From contig NZ_BADK01000088.1 of assembly GCF_000333595.1 (NCBI RefSeq), forward strand, positions 1 through 32,273: a stretch of DNA of 32,273 nucleotides, read 5' to 3'. Source of the stretch: Azospirillum sp. B506 (GTDB taxonomy: Bacteria > Pseudomonadota > Alphaproteobacteria > Azospirillales > Azospirillaceae). Position numbers and translations under genes: made by a program. Positions 23,290 to 31,140 of this stretch are shown piece after piece (the first letter of the stretch is position 1; every line of letters starts with the position of its first letter). Under the pieces are notes generated by a model. It had not been told where the DNA came from, searched no databases, and saw nothing but the letters and a program-made list of their open reading frames with translations.

Positions 23290-24012
23290 ATGAAGATCTT
23301 GGTGGCGGACGACCATCCCCTTTTCCGGGACGCGCTTGAACTGTCGGTCCGTCAGGCTTGGCCGGATGCGGAGATCGGTTGCATCGGTTCACTGTTGGAA
23401 TTGCCTGCCGCGTCGGTGCCGGCCGACGGTATCCCCGCCACGCTCATCCGCTACGATCTGATCGTGCTTGACTGGCGGATGCCCGGCGCCGAGGGAAGCA
23501 ATCCGATCGCCGTGCTTCGCCAGTCGGGAATCCAGGGGCCGGTCGCCGTGGTGACGGGGGCGGAGGATGCGCTGACCGCGCTGGAGGTGCTGCGGTGCGG
23601 TGCCGAAGCCTTCCTGCCGAAGACCACGCCGCGCCGCGTCCTGGCCCAGGCCCTGCGCCTCGTGGCGGAGGGCGGCAGCTTCGTGCCGAAATGCGTGGCG
23701 CTCGACCTGTTGCACATGACCGATCTGTCGCTGGACATCGACGAGGCGGACGAGGGCGACAGCCCGTCTCTGGAGGGCGAGGGGGCGCCGTCGTCGCCCC
23801 TGACCGACCGGGAACAGCAGGTTCTGTCGATGCTTGCCACCGGGGCGACCAACAAGGAGATCGGGCGGCATCTCAGCCTGCAGGAGGTGACGGTCAAGCT
23901 GCACACCCGCCGAATCCTGCGCAAGCTGGGCGCCCGGAACCGCACCGACGCGGTGCGGCGCGCCCAGCAGGCCGGCCTGTTGTCCCGCAGTCTGGACGAA
24001 GCCTCGCCCTGA
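23290..24012 (+). CDS. LuxR/NarL-type response regulator
   Basis: This 240-residue protein is a DNA-binding response regulator. The receiver (1-130) has ILVADDHPLF, the acceptor Asp in LIVLDWRMPGAEG, Thr in VVTGAED and Lys in AFLPKTTP. After an acidic linker (DIDEADEGDSPSLEGE) comes a LuxR-type helix-turn-helix (about 175-230), with LTDREQQVLSMLATGATNKE and VTVKLHTRRILRKLGARNRT. ATG 23290 is preferred to the in-frame TTG 23287 because GGAGG lies 7 nt upstream of the ATG. It opens a plus-strand set with the two kinase genes downstream, 84 nt away. Autoregulation through the GGGATA boxes upstream is plausible but unproven. Confidence 0.94.
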   Translation: MKILVADDHPLFRDALELSVRQAWPDAEIGCIGSLLELPAASVPADGIPATLIRYDLIVLDWRMPGAEGSNPIAVLRQSGIQGPVAVVTGAEDALTALEVLRCGAEAFLPKTTPRRVLAQALRLVAEGGSFVPKCVALDLLHMTDLSLDIDEADEGDSPSLEGEGAPSSPLTDREQQVLSMLATGATNKEIGRHLSLQEVTVKLHTRRILRKLGARNRTDAVRRAQQAGLLSRSLDEASP

Positions 24013-24096
24013 CAGCGGACGGGGAGGGTTTGGCGCGGTGACGGGCTGGGTGCCGCATAGGGCTGGTCCCAGCAGCATCGACCTACCCTTTCTGAT

Positions 24097-26031
24097 ATGG
24101 TCGCATCCTCCGGTCTTACGCCTTCGTCCAGCGCGGCAGAGACGGACGCACCCGCAACACGGCCGCAATCCGAGTCGCCGATGAGCCCATCCGACCATTC
24201 CCTCTCCGGACCGCGAGCAGGCCGCACCGCGTCGTCGGCAACCGCCGGTTCCGATGGGACCGGTTCCAGCCGGTCCGGTTCGGGCACCGGCGTGGCGATG
24301 CCCGTCGCCGCTGCGGTGGGTGGGGCGGCGGTGTTTCTTCTGTCCGCGCTCGATCCGCTGCGCGAAGCGGCGCCCTGGGCGCTTCCTCTGCTGGCAGCCG
24401 GCAGTGGCGCTTCCGCCGGTCTGGCGCTGCTGTCGGTCTGGCGTGCGGCGCGCCGGCTGGCTGGGCAGGACGGTCAACTCCGGCATCCGGCACAGCCGCC
24501 GTTGCCCCCGCCCGTCACCGACCCGGCTCAACCGGCCGCGGAGGCCATCGCCCCGGTCACACCGGTTCCGGTGAGCATCGCTGAGGAAGCCGTACGCATC
24601 GCCGCGCTGGAGGAGGCGCTGCGGCAGAAGGACCAGCAGACGGCCCAACGGCTGCGCAGCCAGCAGATCGCGGCGATGGACGCCCGCGCGGAGCTTGTCT
24701 GCGCCATTGTCCACGACATGAACAATGTGTTGGGTGCCGTCTCCGGCTATGCCGACTTCCTGGTCAGCGATCTGCCGGTCGACTCGCCCCAGGCCGACTA
24801 TGCCAACCGTACCGTCGCGGCCATCGCCCGCGCCCGCCCCGGACTCCGCCGGCTGGTGTTGGCGGCCAGGATGGAAGCCGTCGCCCTGCAGCCCGAGCGG
24901 GCGGGGAGCGTCCTGGACGAGGCGGCGACCCTGCTGCGTGCCGTTTCCGTGCCGCCGGGCAGTCTGGCCGTCCGCCACGATGCCGGCACGCCCGACGCGC
25001 TCTGCAACGCCGATCTGTTGGCGCGGACGATGGCCGGGCTGGCGGCGGAGATTCTCGCCGCCGGTGGGCGGGGTGGCGATGCCCGGCTCTCTCTGCGCGC
25101 CACCGCCTGCACACCGTCTGCGGCGGAGCAGCGCGGCTCCGATGCGGATGCCGCTGCCGCCGGCTGGACCGTTCGTCCGCTTCTGACGCCGCATCCTGGG
25201 CCTCACACCCTGTTCGAGCTGCGGATCGACGGTGCGCCGCTGGCCGACGATGCCTTGGCCGCCCTGGTCGATCCCCTGCTGTTCGCCCGCGCCCGCCACC
25301 GACGCGATCAGCTCGACCGGGATGAGCGTGTTCATTGGCCGGCGGCGCTGATGGCGGCGCGGCTTCATGACGGCGGCCTCAGCCTGCTGACCCATCCGGC
25401 GGAGGGAACGGCGGTGCGGCTGCATATTCCCGCCGTCCCGCTCCCGTCCCGCTCCCTGGCTGCGCCGCCGCAGGGTCCGGTGCAATCGGGGCCGATGACC
25501 GGGGCGATGTCCACCCCCATGCCGGACCCGGCGATGCGCCCGGCGGGAACTCGCCGGGTCGGGCCGGCCCACAAGGTTCTGGTGGTCGATGCCGACCCGG
25601 CGTCCGGCGACCGGTTCCAGACCGGGCTCGAAGGGCAGGGATTGGAAGTTTCGGTCTGCGACGACCTTCGTGACGCGCTGGACGTCGTCACCGACGAGCC
25701 GGGCTTCTTCGACGCGGTGGTCATCGGCCCGGGGCTGAGCGCGCTTCCGGCCGGCGTGGCGCTGGTCGGCCGCCTGAAGGCGGTGCGCTCGGACCTTCCC
25801 TGCGTGCTCTATGCGACCGCTCCCCCGGCCGGCGATGCCGCCCCGCCCCAGGACCGCGCCGATGGGCCGGCGGACCTGCTGCTGCCGCTGCCGGTCGACC
25901 TGCCGCGGCTGGCGCGCGGAGTGGCGGCCTTGGCCGCCCGCGGTTCCCGGCATGGCGATGGGGCCGGCGATGGGAATGGTGGCGGGAGCGATGTCGGGAC
26001 CGGCCCCGGACCGGGCGGAGAGCCGGGTTGA
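24097..26031 (+). CDS. Degenerate hybrid kinase: intact histidine helix, dead ATPase and dead receiver
   Basis: A 60-residue Ser/Thr/Ala-rich N-terminus precedes two hydrophobic helices (about 68-115) and a coiled coil. The dimerisation-phosphotransfer helix keeps its histidine, His206, in CAIVHDMNNVLGAVSGY. The following domain has the length and layout of a HATPase but lacks its key residues: no N-box Asn (AGLAAEIL), DGAPLAD instead of D-x-G-x-G, and no GxGLGL box (HWPAALMAARLHDGG), although the last strand GTAVRLHIP is recognisable. The C-terminal receiver-like domain has VLVVDADP, but Gly544 (VVIGPG) replaces the acceptor Asp and Leu (LPLPVDL) the conserved Lys. The make-up recalls ChpT-type phosphotransferases. 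ATG 24181 is an alternative start. It overlaps the next kinase by 1 nt. Confidence 0.82.
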   Translation: MVASSGLTPSSSAAETDAPATRPQSESPMSPSDHSLSGPRAGRTASSATAGSDGTGSSRSGSGTGVAMPVAAAVGGAAVFLLSALDPLREAAPWALPLLAAGSGASAGLALLSVWRAARRLAGQDGQLRHPAQPPLPPPVTDPAQPAAEAIAPVTPVPVSIAEEAVRIAALEEALRQKDQQTAQRLRSQQIAAMDARAELVCAIVHDMNNVLGAVSGYADFLVSDLPVDSPQADYANRTVAAIARARPGLRRLVLAARMEAVALQPERAGSVLDEAATLLRAVSVPPGSLAVRHDAGTPDALCNADLLARTMAGLAAEILAAGGRGGDARLSLRATACTPSAAEQRGSDADAAAAGWTVRPLLTPHPGPHTLFELRIDGAPLADDALAALVDPLLFARARHRRDQLDRDERVHWPAALMAARLHDGGLSLLTHPAEGTAVRLHIPAVPLPSRSLAAPPQGPVQSGPMTGAMSTPMPDPAMRPAGTRRVGPAHKVLVVDADPASGDRFQTGLEGQGLEVSVCDDLRDALDVVTDEPGFFDAVVIGPGLSALPAGVALVGRLKAVRSDLPCVLYATAPPAGDAAPPQDRADGPADLLLPLPVDLPRLARGVAALAARGSRHGDGAGDGNGGGSDVGTGPGPGGEPG

Positions 26032-29000
26032 TGGGCGGACGCCTTCACCTGCAGGGCTTCATCGCCGCAATCTGGACGGCGACCCTGGTGATCGCCGCCG
26101 GCTTGTGGGCGGCGGCCCTGTTTCTGGCCCATTACGACGATGACGAAGCGATGGCGCGGGCCGAACGCGACAGCGGCAACCTTGCCCGCGTCGTCGCCGA
26201 ACAGGCGACCCGGACCATCGCCGAGGCCGACCAGCTGCTGCTGTTCCTGATCGACGACTATCACGACCATGGCGACATATGGTCCAATGGCGTCACCCGG
26301 ATGCTGCGGCAGGCGGTGGAGCGGTCGGGCATGCTTCTCCAGCTGGCGGTCGTCGATGCGAATGGCGATCTCCTCCACACCAGCGTCGATGAAGCGCCGG
26401 TCCGCATCCATCTGGCCGATCGCGAGCATGTTCGCGTCCATGTCGACAATCCTGCGGTCGGGCTGTTCATCGGAAAGCCGGTGTTCGGCCGGGCGTCGGG
26501 CAAATGGTCGATCCAGCTGACCAGGCGCATCGACAACAGCGACGGCAGCTTTGCCGGTGTGCTGGTCGCGTCGATGGACCCGTTCTATTTCAGCCGCCTG
26601 CTGGAGGAGTTGGACGTCGGTCCCAACGGTGTGGTGGCGATCGTCGGCACGGACGGCATCCTGCGCGCCGGATCGATGATGAACGACCGCATCATCGGCC
26701 GGGACCTTGCCCAATCGCCGACGCTGGCGATGGCGCGCCGCCAGCCGACCGGTTTCATCCGCGCCGCCAGCCTGATCGACGGCATCTCGCGCCTGCAGTC
26801 CTTCCGCACACTGGCGTCCTATCCGCTGATCGTCACCGCGGCGTTCGACGAGGAGTCCTTCCTGGCCGACACCCGGAAGCGGCAGCGCGTCTATCTGTTC
26901 GCGGCGGCGGCCTGCAGCTTCGGCCTGTTCGGGCTGGCGCTGCTGGCGACGCGGCAGACGGCGCGGCTCGCGGCACTGGCGACCCAGCTGGCCCGGAGCG
27001 AGGAGCGGTTCCGCGATCAGGCGGAGACCGCGTCCGACTGGTTCTGGGAAATGGACGCCGACCTGCGCTTTTGCCATCTGGCCGGGCCGCTGGTCCCGCA
27101 CGTCGCCAACGGCACTCTGCCCCTCGGCCTGCGGCGCGAGGACGTGGCGTTGCGCGAACCGGGGGATGCCGCCAAGTGGGAGGACCATCGCCGGACCATG
27201 GAGCGGCGCGAGCCGTTCCGGAATTTCCGCTACCGGGTGATGACGGCGGCGGGCCTGCGCTATTTCAGCGTCAGCGGCCGCCCGATCTTCGACGGGAAGG
27301 GACGGTTCCACGGCTATCGCGGTTCGGCCACCGACATCACAGAGCGGGAACTGGCCGCCAACCGGCTGGCGTCCAGCGAGGCGCGCTACCGTGCCATGTT
27401 CGAGGCGGTCGGCCAGCCCATCGTCACCATCGACGAACATGGGACCGTCGATGCCTTCAACCGGGCGGCGGAGCGGCTGTTCGGTTACCGTGCGGCCGAT
27501 GTGGTGGGCGGATCGATGACCCGGCTGATGCCGAGCGCCGTCGGTGCGGTCCATGACGGCCTGCTGGCGACCTATCGCGAGAGCGACGCCTCCGTTCCGC
27601 GCTCCGAGATGCGGGAACTGATCGGTCGCCGCAGGGATGGCAGCGAGTTCCCGCTGGAGGTGACGCTGGCCGGCTGGCGCGAGGGCGACCGCCGCTATGT
27701 CACCGGCGCGCTCCGCGACGTCACCGCCCAGCGCGAGATCGAGGCGAGCCTGCGCCGCGCCAAGGAGGCGGCCGATCATGCCAACCGGGCCAAGGGCGAA
27801 TTCCTGGCGACCATGAGCCACGAAATCCGCACGCCGATGAACGGGGTGCTGGGCGCGCTGGCCCTGGTGGAGGGGCCGAACCTGGACGAGGAGCAGCGTC
27901 AGCTGCTGGATGTCGCCAACCGTTCGGGCAACGCGCTGCTGCAGATCATCGACGATATCCTCGACCTGTCCAAGCTTGAGGCCGGCAAGGCGGAGGTCGA
28001 GCCGGTGGATTTCGAATTGCGCGCCGTGTTGGGCGACTGCATCGACCTGCTGGAGCCGACCGCCTGCGGGCGCGGCCTGATCCTGACGCGGGAGGTCGAG
28101 TTCGCGGTGCCCGACCGCGTGCGCGCCGATCTGCGCCGCATCCGTCAGGTGCTGGTCAATCTGGTCGGCAACGCATTGAAATTCACCCACCGCGGCGGCG
28201 TCGCCGTGCGGGTCGGGCTGGAAGGGGCCCGGCTGGGGGCAGAGACGGAGACGGCGGCCGGCAGCACCTTCTTCCTGCGGTTCGAGGTGGCCGACACCGG
28301 GATCGGCATTCCGGAGGAGGTGCAGCCGACCCTGTTCCGGCGTTTCACCCAGGGGGACAGTTCCACCACGCGGCGCTTCGGCGGCACCGGACTCGGGCTG
28401 GCGATCAGCCGCGAGCTGGTGACGCTGATGGGCGGACGGATCGGCGTGACCAGTGCCGAGGGCAAGGGCAGCACCTTCTGGTTCACGGTCCGCTGCGAAC
28501 CTGCCGCCGATCCGGCCGCCGGCGTGCTGACCGCGCCATGCGCCCCGGAACCGCCGACGGCAGCGCGGGCCGGGTCGGCCGGCCTGAATGTGCTGGTGGC
28601 GGAGGACAATGAGATCAACCGTGACATCGTCGTCACCATGCTGCGCCGGGCCGGACATCGGGTGACCGCGGTGGAGGACGGGTTGCAGGCGGTGCGGCTG
28701 GTGGCGGAGGGCGGCTTCGACCTCGTCCTGATGGATGTTCAGATGCCGGTGATGGACGGGGTCACCGCGACGCGGCATATCCGGGCGATGCCGGGCGAAG
28801 CCTCCCGCCTGCCCATCGTCGCGCTGACCGGCAACGTCATGCCCGGCCACCGCACCGAATATCTCGCCGCCGGCATGACCGCCTATCTGACCAAGCCCAT
28901 CGTCTCGGCCGACCTGTTCGGTGTGCTGGCGACGGTGTCCGGGGCACGGACGGCCTTCCCCGACGTGGCCGGGGAATCCCCCTTCCCGGCCGGTCCCGTC

Positions 29001-29471
29001 GCAACCGGGACAGCGCCGGTGCAGGCCGGCGGTCTGCCGCAGCCGGCCGCCTCTCCGCCCTCGCCCATCGTGCCGGAGGCGGAGCCGTGGCGCGCGGCCC
29101 CGCTGCTGGATCGGGGACAGGCCGACTCCCTGCGTGCCGTGATCGGCGAGGCGACCTGGACGCGGACGGTGGCCGCCTTCCGTCAGACGGCGGCCGACAG
29201 TGTGGCCGCCATCCGCGAGGCAGCCGCGCAGGGCGGGGAGCCTGCCGCCGCACCGATGGCCCGCATTGCCCACACCCTGAAGGGAACGGCGGCCAACATC
29301 GGCGCCGTGCGCCTCAGCCGTCTGGCCGCGCTGCTGGAACAGCGTGCCCAGGATCCCGGCGGCCTGCCGGCCGGCGACCCGCTGCCCGACGCTTTGCAAA
29401 GCGCCGCCGAGGCCACCCTGGATGCGCTGTCGCCGCGCGTGCAGCCGGCGGCGGAGAACGAGACGGCCTGA
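26031..29471 (+). CDS. Tripartite hybrid sensor kinase (sensor-PAS-PAS-HisKA-HATPase-REC-Hpt)
   Basis: This 1146-residue inner-membrane kinase is of the BarA/ArcB layout. Transmembrane helices flank a PDC-like sensor (about 10-30 and 285-305). Two PAS domains follow (SEERFRDQAETASDWFWEMD and SEARYRAMFEAVGQPIVTID). The HisKA domain has His597 (ATMSHEIRTPMNG); the HATPase has VNLVGNALKFTHRG, DTGIGIP and GGTGLGLAIS; the receiver has Asp902 (LVLMDVQMPVMDG) and Lys in LTKPIV. An Hpt domain with His1081 (IAHTLKGTAAN) ends the protein. All phosphorelay residues are present, so it can in principle run His-Asp-His on its own and pass phosphate to the nearby receivers. ATG 26031 shares its A with the upstream TGA, so the two genes are coupled. 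Confidence 0.96.
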   Translation: MGGRLHLQGFIAAIWTATLVIAAGLWAAALFLAHYDDDEAMARAERDSGNLARVVAEQATRTIAEADQLLLFLIDDYHDHGDIWSNGVTRMLRQAVERSGMLLQLAVVDANGDLLHTSVDEAPVRIHLADREHVRVHVDNPAVGLFIGKPVFGRASGKWSIQLTRRIDNSDGSFAGVLVASMDPFYFSRLLEELDVGPNGVVAIVGTDGILRAGSMMNDRIIGRDLAQSPTLAMARRQPTGFIRAASLIDGISRLQSFRTLASYPLIVTAAFDEESFLADTRKRQRVYLFAAAACSFGLFGLALLATRQTARLAALATQLARSEERFRDQAETASDWFWEMDADLRFCHLAGPLVPHVANGTLPLGLRREDVALREPGDAAKWEDHRRTMERREPFRNFRYRVMTAAGLRYFSVSGRPIFDGKGRFHGYRGSATDITERELAANRLASSEARYRAMFEAVGQPIVTIDEHGTVDAFNRAAERLFGYRAADVVGGSMTRLMPSAVGAVHDGLLATYRESDASVPRSEMRELIGRRRDGSEFPLEVTLAGWREGDRRYVTGALRDVTAQREIEASLRRAKEAADHANRAKGEFLATMSHEIRTPMNGVLGALALVEGPNLDEEQRQLLDVANRSGNALLQIIDDILDLSKLEAGKAEVEPVDFELRAVLGDCIDLLEPTACGRGLILTREVEFAVPDRVRADLRRIRQVLVNLVGNALKFTHRGGVAVRVGLEGARLGAETETAAGSTFFLRFEVADTGIGIPEEVQPTLFRRFTQGDSSTTRRFGGTGLGLAISRELVTLMGGRIGVTSAEGKGSTFWFTVRCEPAADPAAGVLTAPCAPEPPTAARAGSAGLNVLVAEDNEINRDIVVTMLRRAGHRVTAVEDGLQAVRLVAEGGFDLVLMDVQMPVMDGVTATRHIRAMPGEASRLPIVALTGNVMPGHRTEYLAAGMTAYLTKPIVSADLFGVLATVSGARTAFPDVAGESPFPAGPVATGTAPVQAGGLPQPAASPPSPIVPEAEPWRAAPLLDRGQADSLRAVIGEATWTRTVAAFRQTAADSVAAIREAAAQGGEPAAAPMARIAHTLKGTAANIGAVRLSRLAALLEQRAQDPGGLPAGDPLPDALQSAAEATLDALSPRVQPAAENETA

Positions 29472-29496
29472 GCGGCAAGGAAAGGGACGTGGTGTC

Positions 29497-30237
29497 CTAA
29501 AGCCCGATGAAGGGCTGCATCAGCCGGCCCATCAGGCCGGTGAAGCGCAGCGGCGCGTCCGTCGCGATCAGGCAGATGCAGTCGCGGTGGCTGTCGGCGA
29601 TGGGCTGGTGGCTGGTCTCGCCATCGACCTCCGCCAGATCGCCGGGGCCGTATCGGCCCAGCTCGTCGGCGAAATGGCCGCTCAGCACCACGGTCAGCTC
29701 CAGCCCGCCATGGCCATGGTGGGGCAGGGCGGTGCCGGGGGCGATGCGCAGAAGCTGGGCGGCACCACCCGACGCCGTGCGCGGCAACAGCTCCACCCGG
29801 CGCACCCCGGGGGCGAGCCGCTGCCAGGACAGACCGTCCAGCGCGGGAATATAGGCGCGTAGCGGCCGGGGCAGGACAGGCACAGGGGTCGGCCCCTGGG
29901 CATTCGCCGCCGGGGTGGTTTTCGGCGTGCCGGAGTGCCGCTTCCACTGCGGCTCGACATGCAGGGCCTTGCAGGGATTGCCCGGCGCCTCCTCCCGGTC
30001 CAGCCGGTCGAGCGTGGCGGCCAGCGACAGGCTTTCCAGCGGGGCCGGCGGCAAATCCTCCAGCAAGGCGCCGCCGAGCGCCTCCACCTCCGCCAACGTG
30101 GCGCGGCAGTCGGGGCAATGGGAGAGGTGGACGGCGACGGCCAGCGACAGGCCTTCCCCCAGGCTGCCGGCGCCATAGGCAACCAGCATGGCGTCGCTGG
30201 GATGGTGGTTCGGCAGGAACAGTTGGCGGGCGGTCAT
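29497..30237 (-). CDS. chrR: ChrR-type zinc-binding anti-sigma factor
   Basis: The 246-residue partner holds the ECF sigma factor inactive until singlet oxygen or organic peroxide stress, as known for Rhodobacter ChrR. The N-terminal anti-sigma domain has His12, His37, Cys41 and Cys44 (HLSHCPDC), with the same spacing as the zinc ligands of Rhodobacter ChrR (H6, H31, C35, C38). The C-terminal cupin domain has HGHGGLE, giving the His-x-His-x3-Glu set, and a later His in ETSHQP. A longer Pro/Lys linker (KRHSGTPKTTPAANAQGP) separates the domains. Its ATG overlaps the sigma factor stop by 4 nt (ATGA), the usual arrangement for a sigma/anti-sigma pair. Confidence 0.92.
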   Translation of the reverse strand: MTARQLFLPNHHPSDAMLVAYGAGSLGEGLSLAVAVHLSHCPDCRATLAEVEALGGALLEDLPPAPLESLSLAATLDRLDREEAPGNPCKALHVEPQWKRHSGTPKTTPAANAQGPTPVPVLPRPLRAYIPALDGLSWQRLAPGVRRVELLPRTASGGAAQLLRIAPGTALPHHGHGGLELTVVLSGHFADELGRYGPGDLAEVDGETSHQPIADSHRDCICLIATDAPLRFTGLMGRLMQPFIGL

Positions 30238-30884
30238 CGGTCGTCGTCTCCCAACGCCTTGCGGATCTTGGCCATGGCCAGACGCAGGCGCGATTTCACG
30301 GTGCCCAGCGGCAGGTCCAGCCGTTCGGCGATGGCCGGATGGGCGAGGTCGGCGAAGAAGGACAGCCGCACCACCTCCGCCTGTTCCGGCGTCAGCGCGG
30401 CCAGCGCGCCGCGCAGGCGGCGGGCGCGGCGGTCGCCGTCCAGCAGTTCGTCGGCGGGGGGCCGGTCGTCCTCATGCTCCAGCAGCTCGTCGTCCGACAC
30501 CTCCGGATGGCGTTCGCGGCGCAGCGCGTCGATGCGCAGGTTGCGGGCGATGGTGAAGACCCAGGTCGCCGCCTCCGCCTTCGCCGGATCGTAGAGCGAT
30601 GCCTTGCGCCACACCGACAGCAGGGTGTCCTGCGCCAGATCCTCCGCCCGCTGGGCCGGCATGCCGAGCTTCAGCATGTAGGCCTTCACCCGCGGGGCGA
30701 AATGGGCGAACAGCCGGGCGAAGGCCTGCCGGTCGCCCGCAGCCACCGCGACGAGGTCGGCGGACTGCCGTGCGGCAGCCGGGTCGGCGCAGACGCGGGG
30801 CGCCTGTCCGGTCCCGGGCTGCCCGGTTCCTGTCCGGTCCGGTCCGGCGGCATGCGTCAGAAGAGTGGCCAGGGGGGCGATCAT
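30234..30884 (-). CDS. rpoE: ECF sigma factor RpoE (ChrR-associated type)
   Basis: This 216-residue ECF sigma factor has region 2 in FAHFAPRVKAYMLKLGMPAQ through AATWVFTIARNLRIDALRRE, where the -10 binding part lies, and region 4 in LTPEQAEVVRLSFFADLAHP and LDLPLGTVKSRLRLAMAKI, the -35 binding helix-turn-helix. It is paired with ChrR, with which it overlaps. The frame is open to 31043, but ATG 30884 is chosen because a promoter of the type this sigma factor should recognise ends 6 nt upstream, so the mRNA probably starts at the ATG; no ribosome binding site exists. The N-terminal residues (IAPLATLLTHAAGPDRTGTG) are not conserved-looking, so a later start is possible. Confidence 0.93.
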   Translation of the reverse strand: MIAPLATLLTHAAGPDRTGTGQPGTGQAPRVCADPAAARQSADLVAVAAGDRQAFARLFAHFAPRVKAYMLKLGMPAQRAEDLAQDTLLSVWRKASLYDPAKAEAATWVFTIARNLRIDALRRERHPEVSDDELLEHEDDRPPADELLDGDRRARRLRGALAALTPEQAEVVRLSFFADLAHPAIAERLDLPLGTVKSRLRLAMAKIRKALGDDDR

Positions 30885-30890
30885 GCTGGA

Positions 30891-30918
30891 GTTACGCCGA
30901 CGCCCGCGCTTCGGATCA
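30891..30918 (-). promoter_or_regulatory. Candidate RpoE autoregulated promoter (TGATCC-N16-CGTAAC)
   Basis: On the minus strand TGATCC (30918-30913) is followed after 16 nt by CGTAAC (30896-30891), then TCCAGC and the ATG of the sigma gene. The same pattern occurs divergently at 31036-31063. TGATCC and a CGTA-type -10 match my recollection of ChrR-linked ECF promoters. Confidence 0.7.
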
Positions 30919-30932
30919 CCATCCGCCCCAGT

Positions 30933-30959
30933 CTTTTTGACCCGGCCTTTTTGACCCGG
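30933..30959. repeat. Two tandem CTTTTTGACCCGG copies upstream of the rpoE promoter
   Basis: Exact 13-bp copies lie at 30933-30945 and 30947-30959 (14-bp period), followed by a partial third, CTTTTCACC, from 30961. Read on the minus strand they form GTCAAAAAG-rich units 15-40 nt upstream of the -35 box. They could be an A-rich upstream element or a regulator site. Confidence 0.7.
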
Positions 30960-31035
30960 TCTTTTCACCGCTGTCTTCCGGTGAGGCAGGCTTTCATCCC
31001 GGCGGCCGGCCGGACAGAAAGCGCGAGCGTCGCGA

Positions 31036-31063
31036 TGATCCATCCACCCCCCGTCTCCGTATC
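31036..31063 (+). promoter_or_regulatory. Candidate RpoE promoter for FAD oxidoreductase (TGATCC-N16-CGTATC)
   Basis: TGATCC (31036-31041) is followed after 16 nt by CGTATC (31058-31063). The oxidoreductase starts at 31141 with its own ribosome binding site, leaving a leader of about 70 nt. Spacing and both boxes match the divergent sigma promoter. Confidence 0.68.
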
Positions 31064-31140
31064 TCGATCACACGCCGGGCCTACCCAGTTCGGATAGGGT
31101 GCGGATCCGGCACCACCAAGACCCCGGAGAGGGCCGTCCC

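Noticed and set aside
23389-25953. Long minus-strand open frame opposite the LuxR-type regulator and the degenerate kinase
   Set aside because: Same antisense composition artefact; it spans two real genes on the other strand.
25809-29399. Long minus-strand open frame opposite the tripartite kinase
   Set aside because: The product is Gln/His/Arg-rich without domains, while the plus strand encodes a complete kinase with all motifs.
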